This document shows, in pieces, positions 15,148 through 23,653 of a stretch of DNA of 30,360 nucleotides (within the stretch, counting starts at the first letter, position 1; every line of letters begins with the position of its first letter). The notes beneath the pieces are model-generated. The model made no database searches, was not told the DNA's origin, and was given only the letters and a program-made list of their open reading frames with translations. A program made the position numbers and the translations under genes. The DNA comes from JBGUVL01 sp964370395 (GTDB lineage Bacteria > Bacillota_I > Bacilli_A > Erysipelotrichales > Erysipelotrichaceae). Location of the stretch: NCBI GenBank assembly GCA_964370395.1, contig CAYJIZ010000024.1:1-30360 (forward strand), written 5' to 3'.

Positions 15148-16062
15148 TTACATAATTCCTGCAACACGTGCAAGAATACCGATAATAAATAATGCAACGA
15201 TAATTACGATTGGTGATACTTTTTTACGTAATAACCAGCAGCATAATAATGTTAATAACAATGCTGATAAACCAGGGATTAATTGGTCTAAGTTTTGTTG
15301 AAGTGTTGTTACTTTTACTTCATTTAATCCATTTGCTCCTAATGAAGCATATTGTTCTAATGCTGATTTGATTCCATTTGCTCCTGGTTCAATTTTTGCC
15401 CAGTCGATAAATGCTCCAGCTGATTGTGTTACTTTTGATACAATTGGTGTAAAGCTAATGCTTACCCAACGTTGTACCAAAGAACCAATGATGAACATCC
15501 CTAAGATAGATGCTCCACTTGTAATTTTACCTAAGATACCACCTGACATATCTTTGGCGATAGAAGTTCCTACTTTGTAACCAAATTCTTGTGTGTACCA
15601 TAAGAAAGCGATACGAATCACATTCCATACTACGAAGAATAATAATGGTCCAATAATACTTCCACTAAGTGCAAATGATGCTCCTAATGCTCCTAAAATA
15701 GGACGTACTGTAAACCAGAATACAGGGTCTCCAACTCCAGCCAAAGGCCCCATCATACCAACTTTTACCCCTTGAATTGCTGCATCATCTACTTGTGCTC
15801 CATTTGCACGTTCTTCTTCAAGTGCTAATGTAACCCCCATAACTGGTGCTGACACATAAGGGTGTGTGTTATAAAACTCTAAGTGACGTTTTAATGCTTC
15901 AATTTGATCTTCTTTGTTAGGGTATAATTTCTTAATTGCTGGGATAATTGAGAATGCCCAACCCCCATTTTGCATACGTTCGTAGTTCCAAGACCCTTGT
16001 AGGAACTGGTGACGCACAGCTACTGAAAAACGTTCTTTCTTTGTTAATTGAATTTTTGCCAT
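15148..16062 (-). CDS. manZ: PTS mannose-family EIID subunit
   Basis: The 304-residue product is EIID of the mannose/fructose/sorbose family. Family marks are SWNYERMQNGGWAFSIIPA near 24-42, EFYNTHPYV, and GVKVGMMGPLAGVGDPVFWF in the middle. A hydrophobic C-terminal helix follows. EIID and EIIC together form the membrane channel. It sits between manY (21 bp upstream) and manO, with a clear AAGGAG before the ATG. Confidence 0.93.
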   Translation of the reverse strand: MAKIQLTKKERFSVAVRHQFLQGSWNYERMQNGGWAFSIIPAIKKLYPNKEDQIEALKRHLEFYNTHPYVSAPVMGVTLALEEERANGAQVDDAAIQGVKVGMMGPLAGVGDPVFWFTVRPILGALGASFALSGSIIGPLLFFVVWNVIRIAFLWYTQEFGYKVGTSIAKDMSGGILGKITSGASILGMFIIGSLVQRWVSISFTPIVSKVTQSAGAFIDWAKIEPGANGIKSALEQYASLGANGLNEVKVTTLQQNLDQLIPGLSALLLTLLCCWLLRKKVSPIVIIVALFIIGILARVAGIM

Positions 16063-16083
16063 GTTGTTTTCTCCTTTTCGTTC

Positions 16084-16896
16084 CTAGTAATCATTTAAGA
16101 TATCACCAAGTGGGTCTCCATAGTTGGAACTATTATTATCAGAACCTCCACTTGATTTTAATCCTAAGTAAATAAGTGCTAATGCTACACCGATTGCTCC
16201 TAATGCAATTAATGTTAATTGTCCAATTGCTGCAAGAACGAATCCAAGCGCAAAGAATGGCCAAGTTTCTTTTGTTGACATCATGTTAATAACCATTGCA
16301 TACCCAACAGCGGCAACCATACCACCACCAACAGCCATACCACCTGATAACCAAGCTGGCATTGCGTTTAATGCTTCTGTTACAGCACTTGCTGGAAGTA
16401 CACATAATGCTGCTGCAGGAATCGCAATACGTAACCCTTGCATACAGATTGCTAAAATGTGCCACATACCAATTGCACGCATGTTACCTTTTTCTGCTGC
16501 AACATCCATAAAGTGAACCAATGGAATCGCTAATGTACGACAAACCATTGTTAAGAATAAACCTGCTACTGATAAAGGAATAGCAACTGCAATAGAAGTT
16601 GTAATTGCATTTGTTACACTTGTGTCTCCACCTTGTAATCCTAATACCATAATAATTGCTGACGCAACGGATGCCAATGCAGCATCTGGTGCTACCGCTG
16701 CTCCAATGTTAGCCCATCCAAGCGCAATCATTTGTAGTGATCCACCAAGAATAATACCTGCTTCTAAATGTCCACTCACTAAACCGATCAACGTACATGC
16801 TACTAATGGTTGATGGAATTGGAATTCATCCAATACTCCTTCAATACCCGCTAGAAATGCAACGATGATAATTAATATAATTGTAATCATTTCCAT
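16084..16896 (-). CDS. manY: PTS mannose-family EIIC subunit
   Basis: This 270-residue membrane protein is EIIC of the mannose-family PTS. It contains FQFHQPLVACTLIGLVSGHL near 26-45 and GGSLQMIALGWANIGAAVAPD near 51-71, both classical for ManY/AgaW-type channels, and has many TM helices. The tail is Ser/Gly/Asn-rich. It lies 18 bp after manX, with GAGGAGG eight bases before the ATG. Confidence 0.93.
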   Translation of the reverse strand: MEMITIILIIIVAFLAGIEGVLDEFQFHQPLVACTLIGLVSGHLEAGIILGGSLQMIALGWANIGAAVAPDAALASVASAIIMVLGLQGGDTSVTNAITTSIAVAIPLSVAGLFLTMVCRTLAIPLVHFMDVAAEKGNMRAIGMWHILAICMQGLRIAIPAAALCVLPASAVTEALNAMPAWLSGGMAVGGGMVAAVGYAMVINMMSTKETWPFFALGFVLAAIGQLTLIALGAIGVALALIYLGLKSSGGSDNNSSNYGDPLGDILNDY

Positions 16897-16914
16897 GTGA
16901 TTTTCCTCCTCTAA

Positions 16915-17895
16915 TTATTTTGTTTCTGCTTTTGCTTTTTTCAAGATAGCTTGAAAATCTTCTTTTGAATCCGTTGGTACTTTACGTACATCCATGTTTA
17001 CTCCTAAAGAAAGTAATTCATCAAATGTTTTCACATCTTCTGCATCCATTGATACTGCTCTTGTTAATGCCACTTTCCCTTTAGAATGTGCCATTGAACC
17101 TAAGTTAAGTGTATCCACTTTAACTCCACCTTTGATTGCGCGTAACGCATCTTGTGGTGTTTCAAACAATAACATCGCTTTCGTATCACCGAAACGTGGA
17201 TCGTTCGCAACTGCGATCATTTTATCCACTGGGATAACATTTGCTTTTACACCCGGAGGCGCTGCTTGCATGATCATTTCTTTACGTAAATCATCTTTTG
17301 CTACAGAATCTGAAACAACAATAATTCTTGTTGGTTTCACTGTTTTAGTCCAAGTAGTTGCTACTTGTCCATGCAATAAGCGTGTATCAATACGCGCTAA
17401 CACATATTTAATGTGTCCATCCCCTACTACTGTTCCTTCAGGGATTGCTTTTGCTCTTGGTGCTCCTTGTTTTTTCGCACCTTCTACTTTTGGCTCTAAT
17501 GCTTCTGGACTTACTTTCACACCTTCTTTTGCTGTTTTCACAACGTGTGTAGCAATTTCATGTGCTGTTTCCATACTCATACGAGATGCGTATGTTTCAA
17601 TCAACATCGGTAAATTAAGTCCTGTTACAATTGCCCATTTGTCTTCATGCCCTTTGATTAGCATGCTTGCTTGGTTGAATGGAGTACCTCCCCATAGATC
17701 AGTTAAAAACAATACTTGTTCTTTGTCTTCAAAACGAGCAATTGCTTCCTCCATTTTCGCCTTGATGTCTTCAGGTCCATCGCTTGGCATTAATGTACAA
17801 GCAGCAACATCCACTTGTTCACCGAAAATCATTGCACCTGAGCGCATAATGCCTTCTGCAAATTCCCCATGACTTGCAAGAATAATTCCTACCAT
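16915..17895 (-). CDS. manX: PTS mannose-family EIIAB subunit
   Basis: A 326-residue cytoplasmic phosphotransfer protein. The EIIA domain (1 to about 125) has the phosphohistidine at His9 in ILASHGEFA and the DLWGGTPFN signature (66-74). A linker rich in Ala/Lys/Pro (about 128-155) joins it to EIIB, which has RIDTRLLHGQVATTW with the active His175. The fused EIIAB form is the ManL/ManX type. First gene of manXYZ-manO, preceded by its own promoter, a RAT site and a leader terminator, so it is probably induced by antitermination. Likely sugars are glucose, mannose, fructose or glucosamine. Confidence 0.94.
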   Translation of the reverse strand: MVGIILASHGEFAEGIMRSGAMIFGEQVDVAACTLMPSDGPEDIKAKMEEAIARFEDKEQVLFLTDLWGGTPFNQASMLIKGHEDKWAIVTGLNLPMLIETYASRMSMETAHEIATHVVKTAKEGVKVSPEALEPKVEGAKKQGAPRAKAIPEGTVVGDGHIKYVLARIDTRLLHGQVATTWTKTVKPTRIIVVSDSVAKDDLRKEMIMQAAPPGVKANVIPVDKMIAVANDPRFGDTKAMLLFETPQDALRAIKGGVKVDTLNLGSMAHSKGKVALTRAVSMDAEDVKTFDELLSLGVNMDVRKVPTDSKEDFQAILKKAKAETK

Positions 17896-17935
17896 TTTAA
17901 CTCCTACCTTTCTAAAAAAGTAATACGCATCGCAT

Positions 17936-18005
17936 AAAAAAAGGCAAAAGCAAATTGAGAAAAAATAACATTAAAAAATGTTTTTTTCATCAATTTGCTT
18001 TTGCC
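17936..18005 (-). terminator. Leader terminator upstream of manX
   Basis: The 16-bp arms GGCAAAAGCAAATTGA and TCAATTTGCTTTTGCC (minus strand; plus positions 17990-18005 and 17943-17958) form a long stem followed by TTTTTTT. The first arm overlaps the RAT site, so the structures exclude each other. Confidence 0.92.
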
Positions 18006-18025
18006 TGTTTGTTACAGTAACACAC
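17997..18025 (-). promoter_or_regulatory. RAT site for a BglG-family antiterminator upstream of manX
   Basis: The minus-strand 29-mer opens GTGTGTTACTG and ends ACAGGCAAAAGC, sharing TGTTACT and AGGC with the GH84 RAT and with family consensus. The start GTGTTACTG looks more GlcT-like than LicT-like. The likely binder is the adjacent antiterminator at 18117-18947. Confidence 0.82.
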
Positions 18026-18052
18026 TAATGCGTATTCAATTTTTATGATTGA

Positions 18053-18081
18053 ATCGTACCATAGCAAAATGAGAGTGTCAA
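18053..18081 (-). promoter_or_regulatory. Sigma-A promoter of manXYZ-manO
   Basis: Minus-strand TTGACA (18076-18081), 17-bp spacer, TACGAT (18053-18058), immediately upstream of the RAT site. Confidence 0.75.
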
Positions 18082-18116
18082 ATCTTTTTGTGAAAAAATG
18101 TGATAATTTTTTTGCA

Positions 18117-18947
18117 CTATCCTTCAATACTCGATAAAATACGCTCTAAGTGCAATGCTAGATACCCGATTTCATTATCTGGAAGTTCTTTGTTTAACGT
18201 TCTCGATAAATCTTCACATATTTGTTTTGCGTATTCGTATGCAAAAGGAAACTTCTCCTTAGTGAACTCACTAATGTCCATCTGGAGGGCTTCACTCGTA
18301 TTCAAACGCAGTAATAAAAACTTAATATGATTCATTAAACGCACATACGAAATGGATGTAATATCAATCGTGATATGCAAATCATCTTGTAGCTTTTGAA
18401 TGCTCTCATGAATAATTCTCGTTGCTTCCATCGATTCGCTTACTGCATTGCTAGATATCGCAGAATGCACATGAATGGTAATGTATCCCACTTCGTCTTC
18501 ATTAATGTCTCTTCCACAAAGTCGTGTTATGATTTCTTTCCCTTTGCTTGCTACTTCGTATTCACTTGGAAACAACAAGCGAATGTCGTTTAAAAATGGA
18601 TTGGATGGCATAATATTATCGTCCATTCTTTGTATCGCATAACAAATATGATCCGCCAAAGGTAGTAAAATCCCATCATCGACATCATCAAAAAGTTCGT
18701 GTGCTTCACGTAAAATCTCCGATGCTACTTCCAAGTAAATCGGATCCAACTGGTTGATAATCTCGCTTGTATTCTTACTGCGAGAACTGCTCTTTTGCAT
18801 GACATACTTCTTCGCAGCACTTGGCAATTCGATCTCTTCTTCTGCCTTTTTTGAAAAACCAATCCCCTTGTGCATCACAATAATTTCATCTATTTCATCG
18901 CTTACTAAAATCGTGTTATTATTTAACACCTTAATTATTTGATACAT
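18117..18947 (-). CDS. BglG/LicT-family transcriptional antiterminator
   Basis: This 276-residue protein has the CAT RNA-binding domain (MYQIIKVLNNNTILV, about 1-57) and two PRDs with His100 (LADHICY), His159 (YITIHVH), His207 (LMNHIKF) and His266 (YLALHLER). It lies 19 bp after the glucose-type EIICBA gene and upstream of the manX RAT/terminator. The context says that phosphate traffic through that EIICBA sets its activity and that manXYZ is its target. It is a paralogue of the antiterminator at 9561-10385, with a different linker between CAT and PRD1. It could be called GlcT or LicT; the sequence alone does not settle which. Confidence 0.92.
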   Translation of the reverse strand: MYQIIKVLNNNTILVSDEIDEIIVMHKGIGFSKKAEEEIELPSAAKKYVMQKSSSRSKNTSEIINQLDPIYLEVASEILREAHELFDDVDDGILLPLADHICYAIQRMDDNIMPSNPFLNDIRLLFPSEYEVASKGKEIITRLCGRDINEDEVGYITIHVHSAISSNAVSESMEATRIIHESIQKLQDDLHITIDITSISYVRLMNHIKFLLLRLNTSEALQMDISEFTKEKFPFAYEYAKQICEDLSRTLNKELPDNEIGYLALHLERILSSIEG

Positions 18948-18966
18948 AGCTTCTCCTCTTTTCCTT

Positions 18967-21069
18967 TTATTGTTTTAAAATAACAATCATTTCTTCTCCA
19001 CGTTTCTTTTTCCCATATTTCTTTTGCATCTGTAATTGTTCCCCAAACTTCGTAAACACAAGTGATAGTTGTGACGATGTGGCATGTTTCTCAATATAAT
19101 CAAGATCGACATTCCACAACAAGTCACCTTGTTTTACCCGTTGGTCCACTTTCACAAATACGTCAAAACCAATTCCCTCTAGTTTTACCGTATCGGTTCC
19201 AAAATGCAACAAAAGTTCACATCCATTGTCCAATTGCAATCCAATCGCATGATGACTTGGATAAATCATCGTAACAAGTGCATCACAAGGAGACACAACC
19301 AAACCATTTTCAGGCTGGATCATCACACCATCCCCTAATAGTTTTGCGGAAAACATTGCATCGCATGAGTCTTCAATGGCACATACTTCTCCATCTACTA
19401 CATTGAAAAGCGTCCCCTCTACTTTACCATAATTTGTCGGTGTTTGTCTGTTTTCACACGACTCATTTGTATTGGCAATGAACTCTTTCACATTCATACA
19501 AATATTGGATGCTCTAGGACCAAATATAATTTGTAAAGCATTGCCTTGGCGCATGATTGCTGCCGCCCCTGCTTGCTTTAAAATTCCCTCATTAATCTTA
19601 CTTGTATCAACCACACTCATCCTTAATCGTGTGATACAACTATCGAGTTCACTGAAGTTTTGGCGACCTCCTAATCCTTGCACTATTTGCAGTGCTTGTG
19701 GATCAATTTGGTAATCCGCATTTACCTCTGCTTTTTTCTTATTTTGACGTTTTTGTAACGCTAATAAATCATCCTCATCACCACGTCCAATCGTCTTCAA
19801 ATCAAAGCGTGTAATCACAAATTTGAAAATAAAATAAAAAGTAAGGAAATAGATGATACCGATTGGAATCATCAACAAATAACTCGTTTTCTCATTTCCT
19901 TGCATGACACCAAATACAAAGAAATCAAGCAATCCTCCAGAAAACGTTAAACCAACGGTAATATTCAACATATGTGCTAGCATGAATCCAATTCCTGCAA
20001 GCACTGTTTCAATCACAAATAAAATAGGTGCAGCAAACAAGAATGCAAACTCAAGTGGTTCGGTAATTCCTGTTAGTACACAAGTTAAGGTAGCCGAAAG
20101 CATTAAACTAGCCACTATTTTTTTATGCTGCGATTTCGCACAGCGATACATCGCTAGCGCAGCTCCTGGTAAACCAAAAATCATCAATATAAATTTACCA
20201 GTCAAGTAGCGTGTCGCTTCCGCATTGAAGTGAACGGTACTTGGGTCAGCTAATTGCGCAAAGAAAATATTTTGCCCTCCATAATACATCGTACCTCCAA
20301 TTTCCATACTTCCCCCGATCGCTGTTTGCCAAAACGGCAAATAGAATACATGGTGCAAGCCAAACGGCACTAGCAAACGTTCGATCATACCATAAATAAA
20401 CGTTCCAAAATAACCCGATTGGACAATTAATCCACCTAACGAAAAAATGGCATTTTGAACAATTGGCCAAACATAATACATTAAAAAACCAACACATAAA
20501 AAAACGACGGCGGATAAGATTGGAACAAAGCGCGACCCTTCAAAAAAAGATAACACACTAGGAAGTTCAATTCGATGGTAACGATTGTGTAAATAACTCA
20601 CACCTAATCCAACGATAATTCCTCCAAATACACCCATCTCTAAGGTTTGAATACCACAAACACTAACAATGGTACCATCCAACACATTTTTCGCTATGAC
20701 ACCATCGACGATTTGTCCATTTGCAACAAGTAATCCATTGATTGCTGTATGCATGACAAAAAAAGCAATGATGGCAGAAAGAGCGGCTACTTCCTTTTCT
20801 TTTTTTGCCATTCCAATTGCAACAGCAACAGCAAAAATAATGGGAAGATTATCAAAGATAACACTCCCTACTCCACTCATCACTAATATGACATTTCCTA
20901 AAAAAGTTCCACTACCTAGTACGCCTTCTAATTGCAAAGATGCGATTGTGGAAGGATTTCCAAATGTACTTCCTAATCCTAAAAACAAACCTGCAATGGG
21001 TAAAATCGCAATCGGCAGCATAAAACTTCGCCCTAATCGTTGTAAGACCTGAAATAGTTTTGACTTCAT
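18967..21069 (-). CDS. PTS glucose-type EIICBA permease
   Basis: This 700-residue PTS permease holds all three domains. EIIC (about 1-420) includes PFGLHHVFYLPFWQTA (236-251), the PtsG/MalX-like form, and TGITEPLEFAFLF. EIIB has the phosphocysteine in LDSCITRLRMS (Cys479, counting from GTG 21072). EIIA (about 553-700) has SHHAIGLQ (His608) and LLHFGTDTVKLEG (His623). ATG 21069 was chosen over GTG 21072 because GGAG is then correctly spaced. The operon continues into the antiterminator gene. Glucose is the likely main substrate; maltose or glucosamine cannot be excluded. Confidence 0.92.
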   Translation of the reverse strand: MKSKLFQVLQRLGRSFMLPIAILPIAGLFLGLGSTFGNPSTIASLQLEGVLGSGTFLGNVILVMSGVGSVIFDNLPIIFAVAVAIGMAKKEKEVAALSAIIAFFVMHTAINGLLVANGQIVDGVIAKNVLDGTIVSVCGIQTLEMGVFGGIIVGLGVSYLHNRYHRIELPSVLSFFEGSRFVPILSAVVFLCVGFLMYYVWPIVQNAIFSLGGLIVQSGYFGTFIYGMIERLLVPFGLHHVFYLPFWQTAIGGSMEIGGTMYYGGQNIFFAQLADPSTVHFNAEATRYLTGKFILMIFGLPGAALAMYRCAKSQHKKIVASLMLSATLTCVLTGITEPLEFAFLFAAPILFVIETVLAGIGFMLAHMLNITVGLTFSGGLLDFFVFGVMQGNEKTSYLLMIPIGIIYFLTFYFIFKFVITRFDLKTIGRGDEDDLLALQKRQNKKKAEVNADYQIDPQALQIVQGLGGRQNFSELDSCITRLRMSVVDTSKINEGILKQAGAAAIMRQGNALQIIFGPRASNICMNVKEFIANTNESCENRQTPTNYGKVEGTLFNVVDGEVCAIEDSCDAMFSAKLLGDGVMIQPENGLVVSPCDALVTMIYPSHHAIGLQLDNGCELLLHFGTDTVKLEGIGFDVFVKVDQRVKQGDLLWNVDLDYIEKHATSSQLSLVFTKFGEQLQMQKKYGKKKRGEEMIVILKQ

Positions 21070-21095
21070 CACTTTCTCCGTTATAATCTGTGTTA

Positions 21096-21124
21096 ATTTT
21101 ACATTTCGTGCTTATCGAAGTCAA
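21096..21124 (-). promoter_or_regulatory. Sigma-A promoter of the EIICBA-antiterminator operon
   Basis: Minus-strand TTGACT (21119-21124), 17 bp, TAAAAT (21096-21101). The leader is only about 20 nt and has no RAT, so this operon is not itself under antitermination. Confidence 0.75.
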
Positions 21125-21143
21125 CTTTTTATCAAAATATAGC

Positions 21144-21169
21144 AAAAAAAGAATAATTCACATTATTCT
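21144..21169 (-). terminator. Terminator of the DHFR/RibD-like gene
   Basis: Minus-strand AGAATAAT, loop GTGA, ATTATTCT, then TTTTTTT. It ends the gene that stops at 21210. Confidence 0.85.
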
Positions 21170-21209
21170 CTTCTTTTTCTATCCTTGTTAGTGAGTTTAC
21201 CAAAGTACT

Positions 21210-21755
21210 CTATCCTTGCTTATTTTCATAGCGTGAATAGCAGGAAATCACAATTCCATCCATCACGTAATTTTCTTGAAGTGACAAACGTGTAAATGGA
21301 TAATGATCATGAAACAAACGTCTTCCTTTTCCTAATATAGTAGGTATCCAACCAATGATAAATGCATCGATACAATCTGCCTTTAAAAAGTGATCACATA
21401 ACTTCGCTCCACCATACAACCAGATGTCTTTGCCCTCCTGCGCTTGTAATGTTTTTACATAGCCAACAATATCTTCCTTCACAAAATGAATGTTATCGTA
21501 GTCATCAAGCGTCTTTGAACTAGCAACAATGATCTTCTTATCACTGTATTTCTCATTTGCTTTTACAACACAATCCAAATACGACTGGTATCCCATTACA
21601 ATATAATCGCAATGTTCAACAAACGACGCTTGGTCAAATTGTTTCGGAGTGTCTTGTTTTGTATCACCATGCCCTACAATCCAATCATATCCACCCTCTT
21701 CATCACAAATGTAACCATCCAAACTCATTGCTAAATTCAAAATTATTTTACGCAT
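21210..21755 (-). CDS. Dihydrofolate reductase-fold (RibD C-terminal-like) protein
   Basis: The 181-residue product has the fold of RibD-C/DHFR-like reductases. It starts MRKIILNLAMSLDGYICDEE, the usual opening, and has YIVMGYQSY, an IWLYGGAKL nucleotide-binding segment and the IIGWIPTILGKGRRLF loop. Many such stand-alone proteins (YyaP/YwjB type) have no known substrate and are not the housekeeping folA. GAAGGTGG precedes the ATG. It is a single-gene transcript, divergent from asnB, with its own terminator. Confidence 0.85.
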   Translation of the reverse strand: MRKIILNLAMSLDGYICDEEGGYDWIVGHGDTKQDTPKQFDQASFVEHCDYIVMGYQSYLDCVVKANEKYSDKKIIVASSKTLDDYDNIHFVKEDIVGYVKTLQAQEGKDIWLYGGAKLCDHFLKADCIDAFIIGWIPTILGKGRRLFHDHYPFTRLSLQENYVMDGIVISCYSRYENKQG

Positions 21756-21847
21756 ACAACCACCTTCTTTTTCCTCATTCTATGTTCTTCTAGTCCACAT
21801 GTCAAATCATACACAATCACAAATCATCCATTTTTTTACAAACAGCA

Positions 21848-21876
21848 TTGACTTTTCCACAATACCGCTCTAAAAT
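21848..21876 (+). promoter_or_regulatory. Sigma-A promoter of the asnB leader
   Basis: TTGACT (21848-21853), 17-bp spacer, TAAAAT (21871-21876). Transcription should start just before the ANTAR-like hairpin. Confidence 0.7.
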
Positions 21877-21883
21877 GAAATCG

Positions 21884-21934
21884 ATAGCAAAGGAGCTATG
21901 CACTTGATTGTGTGTCGCTCCTTTGCTTTTTTTT
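21884..21934 (+). promoter_or_regulatory. asnB leader: ANTAR-type hexaloop hairpin overlapping a terminator
   Basis: ATAGC (21884-21888), hexaloop AAAGGA (21889-21894) and GCTAT (21895-21899) form a small hairpin with A at loop position 1 and G at position 4. AGCAAAGGAGC (21886-21896) can instead pair perfectly with GCTCCTTTGCT (21917-21927), followed by eight T residues, as an intrinsic terminator. The hairpins share bases and exclude each other. ANTAR proteins are known to stabilise such hexaloop hairpins and so prevent termination. A second hairpin (ATGCAC/GTGTGT, loop TTGATT) lacks the A1/G4 signature. Confidence 0.75.
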
Positions 21935-21976
21935 GTATCACACTTTCAAATTTCAGCACTGAAGGAGGAATCGCAT

Positions 21977-23554
21977 ATGTGTGGTTTAATGGCAATACAC
22001 GATAAAATTGATGAATGCTTATTTTTAAGAGAGTTTAACCAAATCAATCATCGCGGCCCAGACAAAAGTGAAACGTACATTAGTCAACAAGTTATGTTAG
22101 GGTTTCATCGCTTGGCAATTATGGATTTGGATGAACGTGGCATGCAACCGATGAAACGCAATGAATACTATAGTGTATGCAACGGTGAAATCTACAATTA
22201 CCAAAAAATAAAGCAACATCTTGCTAGCAAATACGAGTTCTTTTCAACAAGTGATTGCGAAGTCATTTTACCGATGTATGAAATGTACAAAGAAAAAATG
22301 TTCTCTCATTTGGATGGGGAGTTTGCACTTGTGATTTATAACGAAAAAGAAAATACGATGATTGCCGCACGTGACCATTTGGGTATTCGTCCTTTGTTTT
22401 ATGGCTATTTATACAAAAGTGGTAAAATTGCTTTTGCTTCTGAGGCAAAGGCATTGCATCGCATCTGTAGTGAAATCTACCCTTTTCCTATCGGTACTTA
22501 TTATAAGGATGGAAACTTTTATCGCTACAACGATTGTACGAAAGTGAAAGAGGTTATCGTTGCGGATGAAGAAGCGATCTGTAAGGAAATCAATACACGG
22601 CTTGAACAATCGGTCCTCAAGCGCTTGCACGCTGATGTACCAATCGGTTTTCTACTAAGTGGAGGATTGGATTCGTCATTGGTTTGTGCGATTGCAAGCA
22701 AATACAGTGAGCAAGTCATCAAAACATTTGCGATTGGTATGAAAGAGGATGCCATTGATTTGACCTATGCGAAACAAACCGCGAAAGCGATAGGAAGTGA
22801 ACATACTAGTTTTGTGATTGAACCAGAAGAAGTCATGAAATTATTAAATGAAGTCATTTGGCATTTGGAAACGTATGATATCACAACCATTCGTGCGAGT
22901 ATCGGTATGTATGCTTTGTGTAAAAAAATCAAAGAAGCGACAAACATTAAAGTGTTGATTAGCGGTGAAGTAAGCGATGAGTTATTCGGTTACAAGTACT
23001 GTGATTATGCACCGAGTCCAAATGCCTTTCAAAAAGAAAGCGAAAAACGTTTGCGTGAACTGTATATGTTTGATGCTCTACGTGCGGATCGTTGTGTGAG
23101 TGCACATGGCTTAGAAGTACGTGTTCCCTTTAGTGATCGTAAATTCACAAGTTATGTGATGGCGTTACAACCATCTCTAAAAATGAACACACATGGCATT
23201 GGAAAGTATTTATTACGTGCCGCTTTTCGCAAAGACTACTTACCAGAAAGTATTTTAATGCGTGAAAAAGCAGCCTTCTCAGATGGTGTGGGGCACTCTC
23301 TAGTAGACTATTTACGCTCTTATGCGGAATATTGTTACGATGACAAACAACTGATAAAGGCCCAACAAAAATACAAACACTTGCCTCCTATGAGCAAGGA
23401 AGCCCTGCTGTATCGTGATTTGTTTGAAACGTATTTCTACAAGCGAGAACGTTTACTAAAAACGTATTGGATGCCTAATCCAGCATGGCCAAATTGTGAT
23501 GTGAATGACCCAAGTGCACGCATCTTGCCAAACTATGGAGCAAGTGGATATTAA
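21977..23554 (+). CDS. asnB: Glutamine-hydrolysing asparagine synthetase
   Basis: This 525-residue enzyme makes asparagine from aspartate, ATP and glutamine. The start at 21977 places Cys2 (MCGLMAIHDK) at the mature N terminus, as class II amidotransferases require, and GAAGGAGG (21961-21968) fits it; a longer frame from 21908 is not used. The N-terminal domain has INHRGPDKSET (23-33) and CNGEIYNY (68-75). The synthetase domain has the PP-loop SGGLDSS (228-234), SGEVSDELFGY and VRVPFSDRKF. Length is typical. A leader with an ANTAR-type hairpin/terminator switch lies in front, and pyrG follows with its own promoter. Confidence 0.96.
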   Translation: MCGLMAIHDKIDECLFLREFNQINHRGPDKSETYISQQVMLGFHRLAIMDLDERGMQPMKRNEYYSVCNGEIYNYQKIKQHLASKYEFFSTSDCEVILPMYEMYKEKMFSHLDGEFALVIYNEKENTMIAARDHLGIRPLFYGYLYKSGKIAFASEAKALHRICSEIYPFPIGTYYKDGNFYRYNDCTKVKEVIVADEEAICKEINTRLEQSVLKRLHADVPIGFLLSGGLDSSLVCAIASKYSEQVIKTFAIGMKEDAIDLTYAKQTAKAIGSEHTSFVIEPEEVMKLLNEVIWHLETYDITTIRASIGMYALCKKIKEATNIKVLISGEVSDELFGYKYCDYAPSPNAFQKESEKRLRELYMFDALRADRCVSAHGLEVRVPFSDRKFTSYVMALQPSLKMNTHGIGKYLLRAAFRKDYLPESILMREKAAFSDGVGHSLVDYLRSYAEYCYDDKQLIKAQQKYKHLPPMSKEALLYRDLFETYFYKRERLLKTYWMPNPAWPNCDVNDPSARILPNYGASGY

Positions 23555-23560
23555 TATCAC

Positions 23561-23588
23561 TTGACAAAAATGTGTTTCGAAATATAAT
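23561..23588 (+). promoter_or_regulatory. Sigma-A promoter of pyrG-purF
   Basis: TTGACA (23561-23566), 16-bp spacer, TATAAT (23583-23588). It begins 7 bp after the asnB stop codon; no separate asnB terminator is seen, so read-through from asnB also meets the pyrG leader. Confidence 0.8.
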
Positions 23589-23595
23589 ATAGTAT

Positions 23596-23651
23596 TGAAC
23601 AAAGGTGTTCATTTGTAAGACAGTTTTCCTGTCGACAAGTGACACCTTTTT
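23596..23651 (+). promoter_or_regulatory. pyrG leader: ANTAR-type hexaloop hairpin overlapping a terminator
   Basis: TGAAC (23596-23600), hexaloop AAAGGT (23601-23606) and GTTCA (23607-23611) form the small hairpin, with A1 and G4 in the loop. The loop plus 3' arm is also the 5' arm of a long terminator: AAAGGTGT pairs with ACACCTTT, CATTTGT with ACAAGTG, and GACAG with CTGTC, ending in TTTTT (23647-23651). The design is the same as in the asnB and glnA leaders. No second A1/G4 hexaloop is visible. Confidence 0.75.
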
Positions 23652-23653
23652 CT

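Noticed and set aside
16994..17872. Long plus-strand open frame (292 codons) antisense to manX
   Set aside because: It mirrors the manX codons on the opposite strand; the Ser/Thr/Pro-rich product has no family features and no ribosome site. manX is clearly the real gene.
21876..21976. T-box riboswitch in front of asnB
   Set aside because: The leader is only about 95 nt and has no T-box sequence or specifier stem; the hexaloop/terminator switch explains the structure better.
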